Part shown: positions 1 through 5,322 of the stretch, in pieces
Position numbering within the stretch: position 1 is the first letter of the stretch
Layout of the letters: the number at the start of each line of letters is the position of its first letter
Assembly: GCA_030619365.1 (NCBI GenBank)
Contig: JAUXBQ010000181.1
Coordinates: forward strand, 1-5,322
DNA from: a candidate division FCPU426 bacterium
Lineage (GTDB): Bacteria > Oederibacteriota > JAAXVQ01 > JAUVAV01
Direction: 5' to 3'
DNA length: 5,322 nt
Position numbers and translations under genes: made by a program
Notes under the pieces: generated by a model
Databases searched by the model: none
Told to the model about the DNA's origin: nothing
The model's input: only the letters and a program-made list of their open reading frames with translations

Positions 1-428
1 CGTCAAACCGGTGTTTAAATCCGTCGAAATGTGGTTGACACTATGGCGCTTCTTGACAGCGCCTAATGTCCCCCAGGTTTCACTGCTCACTGCCAGGCCG
101 TTTTCATCCATCCTGGTCTGGCTAACGTCTCCCAAATCATTTGTGCTTTTAATGCCCAGCGTCAAACCGCTTTTGAAATCAGTGGAAATTTGGTTGACAC
201 TATGGCGCTTCTTGACAGCGCCCAATGTCCCCCAGGTTTCACTGCTCACTGCCAGGCCGTTTTCGTCCAGATACGTCTCAGTGATGTCCCCTAAATCATT
301 TTTACTTCTGGTATGTTTTGTCTTCCCGGTACGTTCATCTGTGGTTATATTTATAATTTTATGACGTTTTCCAATTGCTCCGAATTTCTCCCACGTTTCC
401 GAACTTAGGGCCAACCCATTTTTGTCCA
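1..428 (-). repeat. 159-nt (53-residue) tandem coding repeats
   Basis: Three successive units of the exported protein lie here: residues 420-472, 473-525 and 526 onward, with starts M-D-K-N-G, L-D-E-N-G and M-D-E-N-G. The period is exactly 159 nt. Positions 32-110 and 191-269 match over 79 nt with only two differences (at 64/223 and 106/265), and both are silent (a Leu and an Asp codon). The unit nearer the N-terminus is much more diverged. The array probably continues past the left edge. Confidence 0.9.
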
Positions 429-1686
429 TTTTCGTGACTGTCTTCCGTAACTCTCTGCCCGGACCCTTGAATTCCGCATTCTGGCGCTGCGACACTCCGC
501 CCGGCTCTTCTTTCTCTTGGCCGGCTTTTCCTGAACCAATAATGTATTTCGTTTCAGTTACTGATCGTACGTGGCCGTTTTCATCTACCTCATACCCATA
601 TTCGGTCCGGTATTTGTCATCTATAACGGATTTCACCCGGCCGTCTGATCCCAGCTTTTGAATACGATGGTTTTTTATCACTTGACCCCGCGTATTGACA
701 ATACTTTCATCCTCCTCAATCTGCTTTGTGCGGCCCTGCTCATCCAGAGTATACCGGTATTTTACCACCTTCCCCAGTGAATCCGTCTGGCTGATCACCC
801 GGCCCGTACTATCAAATGTTCTGTGTATTTTATAGTTTATTTTTTTACCGCCCGGCCCGGCTTTGGTAGTAGTCTCAGTGGAAGCAGTTATATGTCCCTG
901 CGCATCGCTTTCATAACTGAACTTATGCTTTTGGCCACTGGGATCAATCCGCAGAATTTCTCGTCCCAGGTCATCGTACTTTTTCTCTGTTACCAGACCG
1001 GTCCGGGTATTATGCTCAATACTCCTGAGCTTTTTGCCTCTTTTATCTTTCTCATATTCCATTAAAATGACGGCTCCATGAGGATTTACCACCCGCGTCA
1101 CATCCCCGGTTTTGGGATCGAAAAAGCGGCTTACGCGCGAACCATCCTGCTGGTTGATTTCCGTCAGGCCTACAACTTTTCCTTTTTTGTCCTTGTAATA
1201 TTTAAGAAGAAAAGCTTTGCCCTGTTCATCAATACGCTTTTGCATTTCTCCCCGGGAATTTACATAGCGTTTGCTTATATTGCCCCGGTAATTCCGGGTG
1301 CTGATCCACCGCGCGCCTCCGGTCTCCTGTTGTACCTCTGTTTTAGAAATCATCTGTCCGGAACGGCTAATAGTCTTTACCGGAATGCCATCACGGTATA
1401 GGGTGCGATTCCCTTTACGATCTTTTGACTCAATAATCTGCCCGCTCTCATCGTAAATCTTGGTTCCTTCTGTGGTTTCAACAACAATCCGCGCGCTGCC
1501 GCCGGCGCCGCCGGCCTGAGAGTAGGAACCAATAACATATTCTCCATTAGCCTGCAGGCGGGTCAAAATTTCCGCCAGCGTTTCCTGAAGCCCGGCGTTT
1601 GCGACAGAAATTTGCAAGACAAAAATAGCCGTAGTGAAACAAAATGCTGTGTAACATACCTTTATTAAGGTTTTTTTCTTCATCAT
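1..1686 (-). CDS. Exported YD/RHS-like repeat protein, C-terminus beyond window
   Basis: An uninterrupted minus-strand frame of 562 codons runs from ATG at 1686 off the left edge with no stop. The start is supported by GGAG eight bases upstream. Residues 1-31 look like a Sec signal peptide: MMKKK basic end, hydrophobic core, cleavage motif A-N-A before Gly32. There is no lipobox. The mature part is rich in K, R, D, E, G, S and T and has no cysteine. A Gly/Ala linker (about 58-65) precedes repeats. From about residue 153, units of 47-63 residues begin D-x-x-G, then an aromatic Tyr, D-x-x-G and T-E, for example YDDLGREILRIDPSG near 237. From about 420 they become 53-residue units starting [ML]-D-[EK]-N-G-L-A. 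This resembles YD/RHS repeats, known for beta-strand-rich shells or long surface proteins. The exact family and role are not recognised. No RHS core or toxin domain is visible, but the C-terminus lies outside the window. The gene is more A+T-rich than its neighbours. Confidence 0.85.
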   Translation of the reverse strand, partial: MMKKKTLIKVCYTAFCFTTAIFVLQISVANAGLQETLAEILTRLQANGEYVIGSYSQAGGAGGSARIVVETTEGTKIYDESGQIIESKDRKGNRTLYRDGIPVKTISRSGQMISKTEVQQETGGARWISTRNYRGNISKRYVNSRGEMQKRIDEQGKAFLLKYYKDKKGKVVGLTEINQQDGSRVSRFFDPKTGDVTRVVNPHGAVILMEYEKDKRGKKLRSIEHNTRTGLVTEKKYDDLGREILRIDPSGQKHKFSYESDAQGHITASTETTTKAGPGGKKINYKIHRTFDSTGRVISQTDSLGKVVKYRYTLDEQGRTKQIEEDESIVNTRGQVIKNHRIQKLGSDGRVKSVIDDKYRTEYGYEVDENGHVRSVTETKYIIGSGKAGQEKEEPGGVSQRQNAEFKGPGRELRKTVTKMDKNGLALSSETWEKFGAIGKRHKIINITTDERTGKTKHTRSKNDLGDITETYLDENGLAVSSETWGTLGAVKKRHSVNQISTDFKSGLTLGIKSTNDLGDVSQTRMDENGLAVSSETWGTLGAVKKRHSVNHISTDLNTGLT

Positions 1687-1694
1687 GATATTTT

Positions 1695-1698
1695 CTCC
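1695..1698 (-). promoter_or_regulatory. Ribosome binding site of the repeat-protein gene
   Basis: GGAG on the minus strand lies eight bases before the ATG at 1686. It selects this ATG and not the overlapping ATG at 1700, which is out of frame and meets TGA after five codons. Confidence 0.75.
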
Positions 1699-1724
1699 AT
1701 GCTGATTTTTTTACACGCATTTTA

Positions 1725-1753
1725 AGTATAGCACCCGAAAATTGTAAAAGCAA
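1725..1753 (-). promoter_or_regulatory. Predicted sigma-70-type extended -10 promoter for the repeat-protein gene
   Basis: On the minus strand, TGC-TATACT (1733-1725) forms an extended -10 box with one mismatch to TATAAT. A weak -35 box, TTGCTT (1753-1748), sits 17 bases upstream. Transcription would begin near 1718, giving a leader of about 30 nt before the ATG. The prediction rests on motif match only. Confidence 0.5.
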
Positions 1754-1876
1754 ATTGCAGCAGTATTAATCACTTTTTTCTGACGGAAAACCGGACTTTT
1801 TGCCTGCCGGCTTACGCGCCGCCGCCGATAACCGATAACTTTAATTTTCCTATTCCCACAAAAAACGTTTTATCGC
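1754..1876. other. Divergent intergenic region between the two promoters
   Basis: No gene was found here. The stretch contains a perfect tandem 7-bp repeat, CCGATAA at 1825-1831 and 1832-1838, and the 10-bp palindrome AAAACGTTTT at 1862-1871, six bases upstream of the rightward -35 box. Either could be a regulator site, and the A/T-rich palindrome could act as an UP-like element. Neither is recognised as a known operator. Confidence 0.35.
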
Positions 1877-1906
1877 TTGACAAATCATGGACTGGTCTAG
1901 TAGCAT
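1877..1906 (+). promoter_or_regulatory. Predicted promoter of the split transketolase genes
   Basis: A consensus -35 box TTGACA (1877-1882) is followed after 18 bases by TAGCAT (1901-1906), which matches four of six -10 positions. Transcription would start near 1913, just upstream of the ribosome binding site at 1926. The ATG at 1887 would then lie inside the promoter and outside the message, which supports the downstream GTG as the true start. Confidence 0.5.
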
Positions 1907-1925
1907 TTGTTTTTTCTTTATTTTC

Positions 1926-1930
1926 GGAGG
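1926..1930 (+). promoter_or_regulatory. Ribosome binding site fixing the GTG start of the transketolase N-subunit
   Basis: GGAGG lies seven bases before GTG at 1938, an ideal spacing. The alternative in-frame ATG at 1887 has no purine-rich site before it and would add a 17-residue Phe/Gly-rich leader atypical for the family. Confidence 0.8.
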
Positions 1931-1937
1931 TTTTGTT

Positions 1938-2771
1938 GTGGTATTTCCTAAAAACCCTGATCCTACCTTATTGGCCCGTGAGGCATTAACCATCCGGCGG
2001 GATATTGTTGAGATGTTATCCCGGGCCGGGTCCGGCCACACCGGCGGTTCTCTTTCCATCGTGGATTTGCTGGCCGTGCTGTATTATGCCGAACTCAAGC
2101 ATGATCCAGCCCGGCCGGATTGGCCCGAACGCGACCGTTTTGTCCTGTCCAAAGGACACGCCGCGCCGGCACTCTATTCCGTCCTGGCCCGAACCGGATA
2201 TTTCCCCGTGGAAAAACTGGTCACCCTGCGTAAGCTGAATTCAATCTTGCAGGGGCATCCGGACATGAACAAGACCCCGGGCGTGGAAATGTCCACCGGC
2301 TCCCTGGGTCAGGGCCTGTCCGTGGCTTGCGGCATGGCGGCCATGGCCCGCCTGGCCCCTGGCCCTCCCGCGTACCGCGTATACGCCCTGCTGGGGGACG
2401 GCGAGCTCAATGAAGGTCAGGTCTGGGAAGGGGCTATGAGCGCGGCCCATTATGGGCTGAACAATTTGTGCGCGCTGGTCGATAAAAACGGGCTGCAAAT
2501 CGATGGTGAAACCTGCGCTATAATGAACGTGGATCCCGTGGCCGATAAATGGCGGGCATTCGGCTGGAACGTAGTCACCCTGGACGGCCATGACTATGGC
2601 CAGATCCTGTCGGGATTCAAGGCCGCGCGGGCCGAGACCGAAAAACCGACGGTCCTGATCGCCAAAACCGTCAAGGGCAAGGGCGTCTCCTTTACCGAAA
2701 ACCAGGTGTGCTGGCACGGCATCGCGCCGGACCACGAACAGGTTTGCCTGGCCCTGGACGAATTAAAATAA
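1938..2771 (+). CDS. Transketolase, N-terminal (thiamine diphosphate-binding) subunit
   Basis: This 277-residue protein covers the thiamine diphosphate-binding domain of transketolase. With the next gene it should form the cytoplasmic enzyme that moves two-carbon ketol units between sugar phosphates in the non-oxidative pentose phosphate pathway. Visible motifs are S-G-H-T-G-G (32-37, His34), S-K-G-H-A (71-75, His74), Q-G-H-P (105-108), S-T-G-S-L-G-Q-G (119-126), the cofactor/metal motif from G-D-G (153-155) to D-K-N (182-184), and W-H-G (259-261). Asp154 and Asn184 have the 30-residue spacing of the Mg-binding pair in full-length enzymes. The length is normal for split N-subunits, and single-chain transketolases are about 650 residues. 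The GTG start is chosen from the GGAGG site at 1926 and loss of the non-conserved leader. The other half follows after 121 nt on the same strand. Related dehydrogenase E1 or DXP-synthase-like pairs are less likely given the motif set. Confidence 0.93.
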   Translation: MVFPKNPDPTLLAREALTIRRDIVEMLSRAGSGHTGGSLSIVDLLAVLYYAELKHDPARPDWPERDRFVLSKGHAAPALYSVLARTGYFPVEKLVTLRKLNSILQGHPDMNKTPGVEMSTGSLGQGLSVACGMAAMARLAPGPPAYRVYALLGDGELNEGQVWEGAMSAAHYGLNNLCALVDKNGLQIDGETCAIMNVDPVADKWRAFGWNVVTLDGHDYGQILSGFKAARAETEKPTVLIAKTVKGKGVSFTENQVCWHGIAPDHEQVCLALDELK

Positions 2772-2778
2772 ATTGTAG

Positions 2779-2797
2779 GGGCACGGTTACCGCGCCC
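2779..2797. repeat. Inverted repeat between the transketolase subunit genes
   Basis: Arms GGGCACGG (2779-2786) and CCGCGCCC (2790-2797) flank a TTA loop and pair with one mismatch. The surrounding TTGTAGGGGCACGG style resembles short dispersed palindromes found in many bacterial intergenic regions, but copy number cannot be judged from one window. No T-tract follows, so it does not look like an intrinsic terminator. It begins eight bases after the stop of the upstream gene. Confidence 0.6.
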
Positions 2798-2850
2798 TTA
2801 TGATGATCGCCCGGGCAAATTAAATTGAAAACGCAGGAACGATCCTCTTG

Positions 2851-2866
2851 TCCGGCGAATGCCGGA
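2851..2866. repeat. Small perfect hairpin upstream of the transketolase C-subunit
   Basis: TCCGGC and GCCGGA form a six-base perfect stem around the loop GAAT. An outer CGATC (2840-2844) and GATCG (2870-2874) pair could extend it with an internal bulge. It ends 16 bases before the GAGG ribosome site of the next gene. No T-run follows, so it is more likely an RNA-processing or stability element, or chance, than a terminator. Confidence 0.4.
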
Positions 2867-2892
2867 TGCGATCGCCCTGACCGAGGTTAAGC

Positions 2893-3834
2893 ATGACTGA
2901 AAAAATCGCCACCCGCGAAGCCTACGGCCAGATGCTGGCCAAGCTCGGCGAGACTCAACAGGACCTGTTCGTGCTGGACGCGGATTTGTCCTGTTCCACC
3001 AAGACCAATATCTTCGCCAAGAAATTCCCCGAGCGTTTTTTCAACCTGGGCGTGGCCGAACAGAACATGATCGGCTGGGCGGCCGGAATCGCGGCCAGCG
3101 GCAAGATCCCCTTTGCTTCGACCTTCGCGGTTTTTGCCACGGCGCGGGCCTTTGACCAGATCCGCAATTCTATTGCCTTTCCGCGCCTGAACGTTAAAAT
3201 CGCGGCCAGCCATGCCGGGCTTTCGGTGGGGCCGGACGGCGCTTCCCACCAAGCCATCGAAGACATCGCCCTTATGCGCATCATGCCCAATTTTACCGTG
3301 ATAGTTCCGGCGGACGGCCCGCAGGCCGCGGCGGCCACCCAGGCCGCTTACCATCACGTTGGCCCGGTTTACCTCCGCCTGGGGCGGCCCAAAGTGGAGA
3401 GTCTGGGAACGGATCAGGAATTTATCCTGGGCCGGGCGCAGCTGCTGCGCGCCGGTACCCAGGCCACCATTATCGCCTGCGGGGCCATGATCCGGGAAGC
3501 CCTGACCGCTGCCCGGCAACTGGAAGCCGAGAAAATCTCGGTTCGGGTAATCAATATGCATACCATCAAACCCATTGATCACGAGGCCGTGCTGGCCGCG
3601 GCCCGGGAGACCGGTGCCGTGCTCACCGCCGAAGAACACACGATTGTGGGCGGGTTGGGCAGCGCCGTGTCCGAAGTGCTGGCCGAGTCGGGCCTGGCCG
3701 TGCCGTTTAAGCGGATGGGCGTGAATGATTCTTTCGGCGAGTCGGGCGAACCGGACGAATTGTTCGACAAGTTCGGACTCAGCGCCCCCCACCTGGCCAG
3801 CGCCCTGCGCGAACTCCTCACACGGAAAAACTGA
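2893..3834 (+). CDS. Transketolase, C-terminal (pyrimidine-binding) subunit
   Basis: This 313-residue protein supplies the second half of transketolase: the pyrimidine-binding domain (about 4-170) followed by the C-terminal domain (about 180-310). G-V-A-E-Q-N-M-I-G (53-61) carries Glu56, the family's catalytic glutamate that activates the thiamine diphosphate aminopyrimidine ring. S-H-A-G-L (106-110) and G-P-D-G-A-S-H-Q (113-120) match the substrate-site loop, with His107 and His119. V-P-A-D (138-141), L-R-L-G-R (161-165) and the E-E-H region (247-249) are also typical. GAGG lies six bases before the ATG. Catalysis needs the N-subunit encoded just upstream, because the active site forms between the two domains. 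Co-transcription from the promoter at 1877 is likely, though the 121-nt gap is wider than usual for such a pair. The nearest alternative is a DXP-synthase-like C-terminal half, which I consider less likely because the partner is a clear transketolase N-subunit. Confidence 0.92.
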   Translation: MTEKIATREAYGQMLAKLGETQQDLFVLDADLSCSTKTNIFAKKFPERFFNLGVAEQNMIGWAAGIAASGKIPFASTFAVFATARAFDQIRNSIAFPRLNVKIAASHAGLSVGPDGASHQAIEDIALMRIMPNFTVIVPADGPQAAAATQAAYHHVGPVYLRLGRPKVESLGTDQEFILGRAQLLRAGTQATIIACGAMIREALTAARQLEAEKISVRVINMHTIKPIDHEAVLAAARETGAVLTAEEHTIVGGLGSAVSEVLAESGLAVPFKRMGVNDSFGESGEPDELFDKFGLSAPHLASALRELLTRKN

Positions 3835-3882
3835 CGACGAAAAGGCGAGGAATCTGGCAGGTGCCTGCTCCCCTGGATTAAC

Positions 3883-5322
3883 TTAGGTTGGGATTGTTGA
3901 ATCCTGTTTTCCCGCCTGCTTCAACCAGGCGGGAAAACACGCCTGGAGCGCGCTCAGAACACGCGGGTCAAAGCCCGTGCCATTTCCCGCCAACAGGATT
4001 TGCCTGGCTTCCTCCGGTGTTTTCACTTCCAATTGCGATTGCTTACTGGTCAGGATGTCAAACGTATCCGCCACCGCGATAATTCTCGCCCCCAGGGGAA
4101 TGGCCTCCCCGGCCAGTCCCGCCGGATAACCCCGGCCGTTAAACGTTTCATGGTGATGCAATATCAGTTCCTTCACGTCCCAGGGAAACTCCACGTTCTC
4201 CAGAATCTGGACGCCGATGCTGGGATGCTGCTGCATCAGCATGGCCTCGTCCGCGCTTAAATTCCCGCTTTTCATGAGAATGGTTTCCGAGATGCCGATC
4301 TTCCCCAGGTCGTGCAGCCAGCCGGCCATGCGGATGCGCTCCACTTCGTCGGCCTTCAATTCCAGTTCCCGCGCCAGGTCCGCGGCGTAACGCGCGACCC
4401 GTTCCGAGTGGCCGGGATAATACGGCTCGCGCTCGTCCACGATATCGGTAATCATGCGCACCATGGAGTAATAGCTCCGGCGAAGCTGGTCATACAGGTT
4501 GGCGTTCTGGATCACAATGGCAACTTCCGACGCCAGGGTCTTGAACAGCCGCACGTCGTTGCCGTCAAAGGGCTGTCCCTCCCGCTTGTTGGCCGCCAGC
4601 AGCACGCCCCAGGTTTCTTCCTTCCCCCGCAGGGCCACGGCCATGAGATTGCGCAGCGTGAAAAGGCCCCGGAATTCCTGCTGCACCTGGGGTTCCTCGT
4701 CCGCGCTGTTCGTAAACATGGGCCGGGCCGAACGAAACACGCCGGCGGACACCCCCGGTTCGTCCACCGGCAGGCGCAATCCCTCGATTTGATCCTCGTC
4801 CAGGCCCACAGCCGCGGGGTGCGCGTTCAAGGTCCGGTGCTCCCGGTCGTAAAACAGGTACCAGCACTTTTCGACGTTCAGGACCTCGCTGACCCGCTCC
4901 ACGATTTGTGTCAGGGCCAGATTCAAATTGGGCATGTCCCCGATCACTTGCGCGACTTCATAGAGCGCCAGGAGTTCCTGCGCTTTGCGCTTGGTTTCGG
5001 CGAACAAGCGGGCGTTCTCTATCGCCGTGGCCGCCTGGTTGCTCAGGGTCTTGAGCAGATTCTGCTCCTCGGGCGTAAATCCCATTTGCTGTTTGGCGTA
5101 TAAGTGCATCACCCCGCTGACCTTGTTTTTGGTTTTCAGGGGCAGCACGGTCATGGAAGCAATGCCTTCCTGCTGGAGCAGTTCCGGCGAGGAGCCCGCC
5201 CCGGCCCCGGCGTGTTCGAGCCACACCGCTTCGCCCGTGGCCATGGCCAATTCGGTCGCCCCGGCGGCCAGGAGCCGCCCCCGAACGGCCTGGCTCAGTC
5301 CCAGGCTGATCCGAAAGGTCAA
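3883..5322 (-). CDS. GAF-GAF-HD-GYP protein, predicted c-di-GMP phosphodiesterase, 5'-truncated
   Basis: The frame enters from the right edge inside a GAF domain, and 479 residues are visible (numbered from the edge). Part of a first GAF domain (about 1-105) is followed by a helical linker (about 100-128), a second GAF domain (about 132-278) and an HD-GYP domain (about 285-465). GAF domains bind small ligands or chromophores, and HD-GYP domains hydrolyse cyclic di-GMP or related dinucleotides. Visible metal-site residues are His305, His337-Asp338, Lys341, His366, His390-His391 and Asp419, and the signature G-R-G-Y-P lies at 396-400. Tyr301 sits where trinuclear HD-GYP enzymes carry Glu, so a two-metal site is inferred. 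After L-T-S (424-426) the usual D-R-P-Y-R segment is replaced by K-Q-S-Q-L-E-V. The protein looks cytoplasmic in the visible part. An N-terminal sensor or membrane region may lie outside the window. It converges on the transketolase genes with 48 nt between stops. Confidence 0.9.
   Translation of the reverse strand: MTFRISLGLSQAVRGRLLAAGATELAMATGEAVWLEHAGAGAGSSPELLQQEGIASMTVLPLKTKNKVSGVMHLYAKQQMGFTPEEQNLLKTLSNQAATAIENARLFAETKRKAQELLALYEVAQVIGDMPNLNLALTQIVERVSEVLNVEKCWYLFYDREHRTLNAHPAAVGLDEDQIEGLRLPVDEPGVSAGVFRSARPMFTNSADEEPQVQQEFRGLFTLRNLMAVALRGKEETWGVLLAANKREGQPFDGNDVRLFKTLASEVAIVIQNANLYDQLRRSYYSMVRMITDIVDEREPYYPGHSERVARYAADLARELELKADEVERIRMAGWLHDLGKIGISETILMKSGNLSADEAMLMQQHPSIGVQILENVEFPWDVKELILHHHETFNGRGYPAGLAGEAIPLGARIIAVADTFDILTSKQSQLEVKTPEEARQILLAGNGTGFDPRVLSALQACFPAWLKQAGKQDSTIPT
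3891..3939. repeat. Perfect 14-bp inverted repeat with adjacent small hairpin, inside the HD-GYP gene end
   Basis: TGTTTTCCCGCCTG (3905-3918) and CAGGCGGGAAAACA (3926-3939) are perfectly complementary around a seven-base loop. GGATT (3891-3895) and AATCC (3900-3904) form a second stem that abuts it. Both lie inside the last codons of the HD-GYP gene, whose stop is at 3885-3883. The long stem encodes roughly residues 462-473. No T-run follows on either strand, so it is not a standard intrinsic terminator. Confidence 0.8.

Noticed and set aside
1..270. Direct repeats considered as a possible CRISPR array
   Set aside because: The period is 159 nt, a multiple of three, the units are coding throughout, and the changes in the conserved block are silent. 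This is a protein repeat.
11..364. A 117-codon plus-strand frame containing an internal repeat
   Set aside because: Its repeat mirrors the 159-nt tandem units of the minus-strand gene. The minus frame has the signal peptide, ribosome site and 562 open codons.
1494..1516. GC-rich palindromic stretch near the start of the repeat-protein gene
   Set aside because: It is explained by the codons of the Gly/Ala linker at residues 58-65.
1547..1753. A 68-codon minus-strand frame starting upstream of the repeat-protein gene
   Set aside because: Its ATG lies within the predicted promoter, it has no ribosome site, and it is out of frame with the signal peptide that begins at 1686.
1887..1937. Upstream ATG giving a 294-residue transketolase N-subunit with a hydrophobic leader
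   Set aside because: There is no ribosome site before it, it overlaps a likely promoter, and a GGAGG-supported GTG lies downstream. The leader is not a plausible signal peptide for a cytoplasmic enzyme.
2241..2735. A 164-codon minus-strand frame opposite the transketolase N-subunit
   Set aside because: It overlaps the conserved GDG...N cofactor region on the other strand and has no recognisable motif of its own.
2887..3792. A 301-codon minus-strand frame opposite the transketolase C-subunit
   Set aside because: It is almost wholly antisense to a gene with clear catalytic motifs, its translation is Gly/His/Arg-rich with no recognisable domain, and such shadows are common in GC-rich coding DNA.
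3835..3940. Intrinsic terminator between the convergent genes
   Set aside because: The 48-nt gap has only a weak GCAGG/CCTGC pairing, and the strong stem at 3905-3939 has its T-run in the 5' arm with no T-tract after it on either strand.
4312..5103. A 263-codon plus-strand frame opposite the HD-GYP gene
   Set aside because: It is antisense to clear GAF and HD-GYP coding sequence, has a His/Gln/Arg-biased composition, and shows no known domain.

Overview
This is a bacterial window holding four protein genes, two of them cut by the window edges. No rRNA, tRNA, CRISPR array or insertion sequence was seen. Nothing fixes the phylum. The split two-subunit transketolase, a GAF-GAF-HD-GYP signalling protein and a long exported YD/RHS-like repeat protein together suggest a free-living bacterium, possibly a poorly cultivated lineage. 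That is inference only. The two metabolic genes and the signalling gene are visibly GC-rich, while the repeat-protein gene is clearly richer in A+T.

Layout. (1) Positions 1-1686, minus strand: a 562-codon open reading frame with a signal peptide and no stop inside the window. It encodes an exported, cysteine-free, very hydrophilic protein made of YD/RHS-like repeats. The last repeats visible are nearly identical 53-residue (159-nt) tandem copies. (2) Positions 1687-1937: a divergent intergenic region with an extended -10 promoter reading left and a TTGACA promoter reading right. (3) Positions 1938-3834, plus strand: the N-terminal (thiamine diphosphate-binding) and C-terminal subunits of a split transketolase, separated by 121 nt that contain two small hairpins. 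(4) Positions 3883-5322, minus strand, convergent with transketolase and 5'-truncated: a tandem-GAF HD-GYP protein, a predicted cyclic-di-GMP phosphodiesterase.

Functionally, the two transketolase halves should form one enzyme of the non-oxidative pentose phosphate pathway. The HD-GYP protein is a sensor/effector of second-messenger signalling, and the repeat protein is exported to the periplasm, surface or medium. Nothing in the sequence links the three units in one pathway. The most unusual material is the repeat protein with its homogenised tandem units, and a perfect 14-bp inverted repeat lying inside the last codons of the HD-GYP gene.
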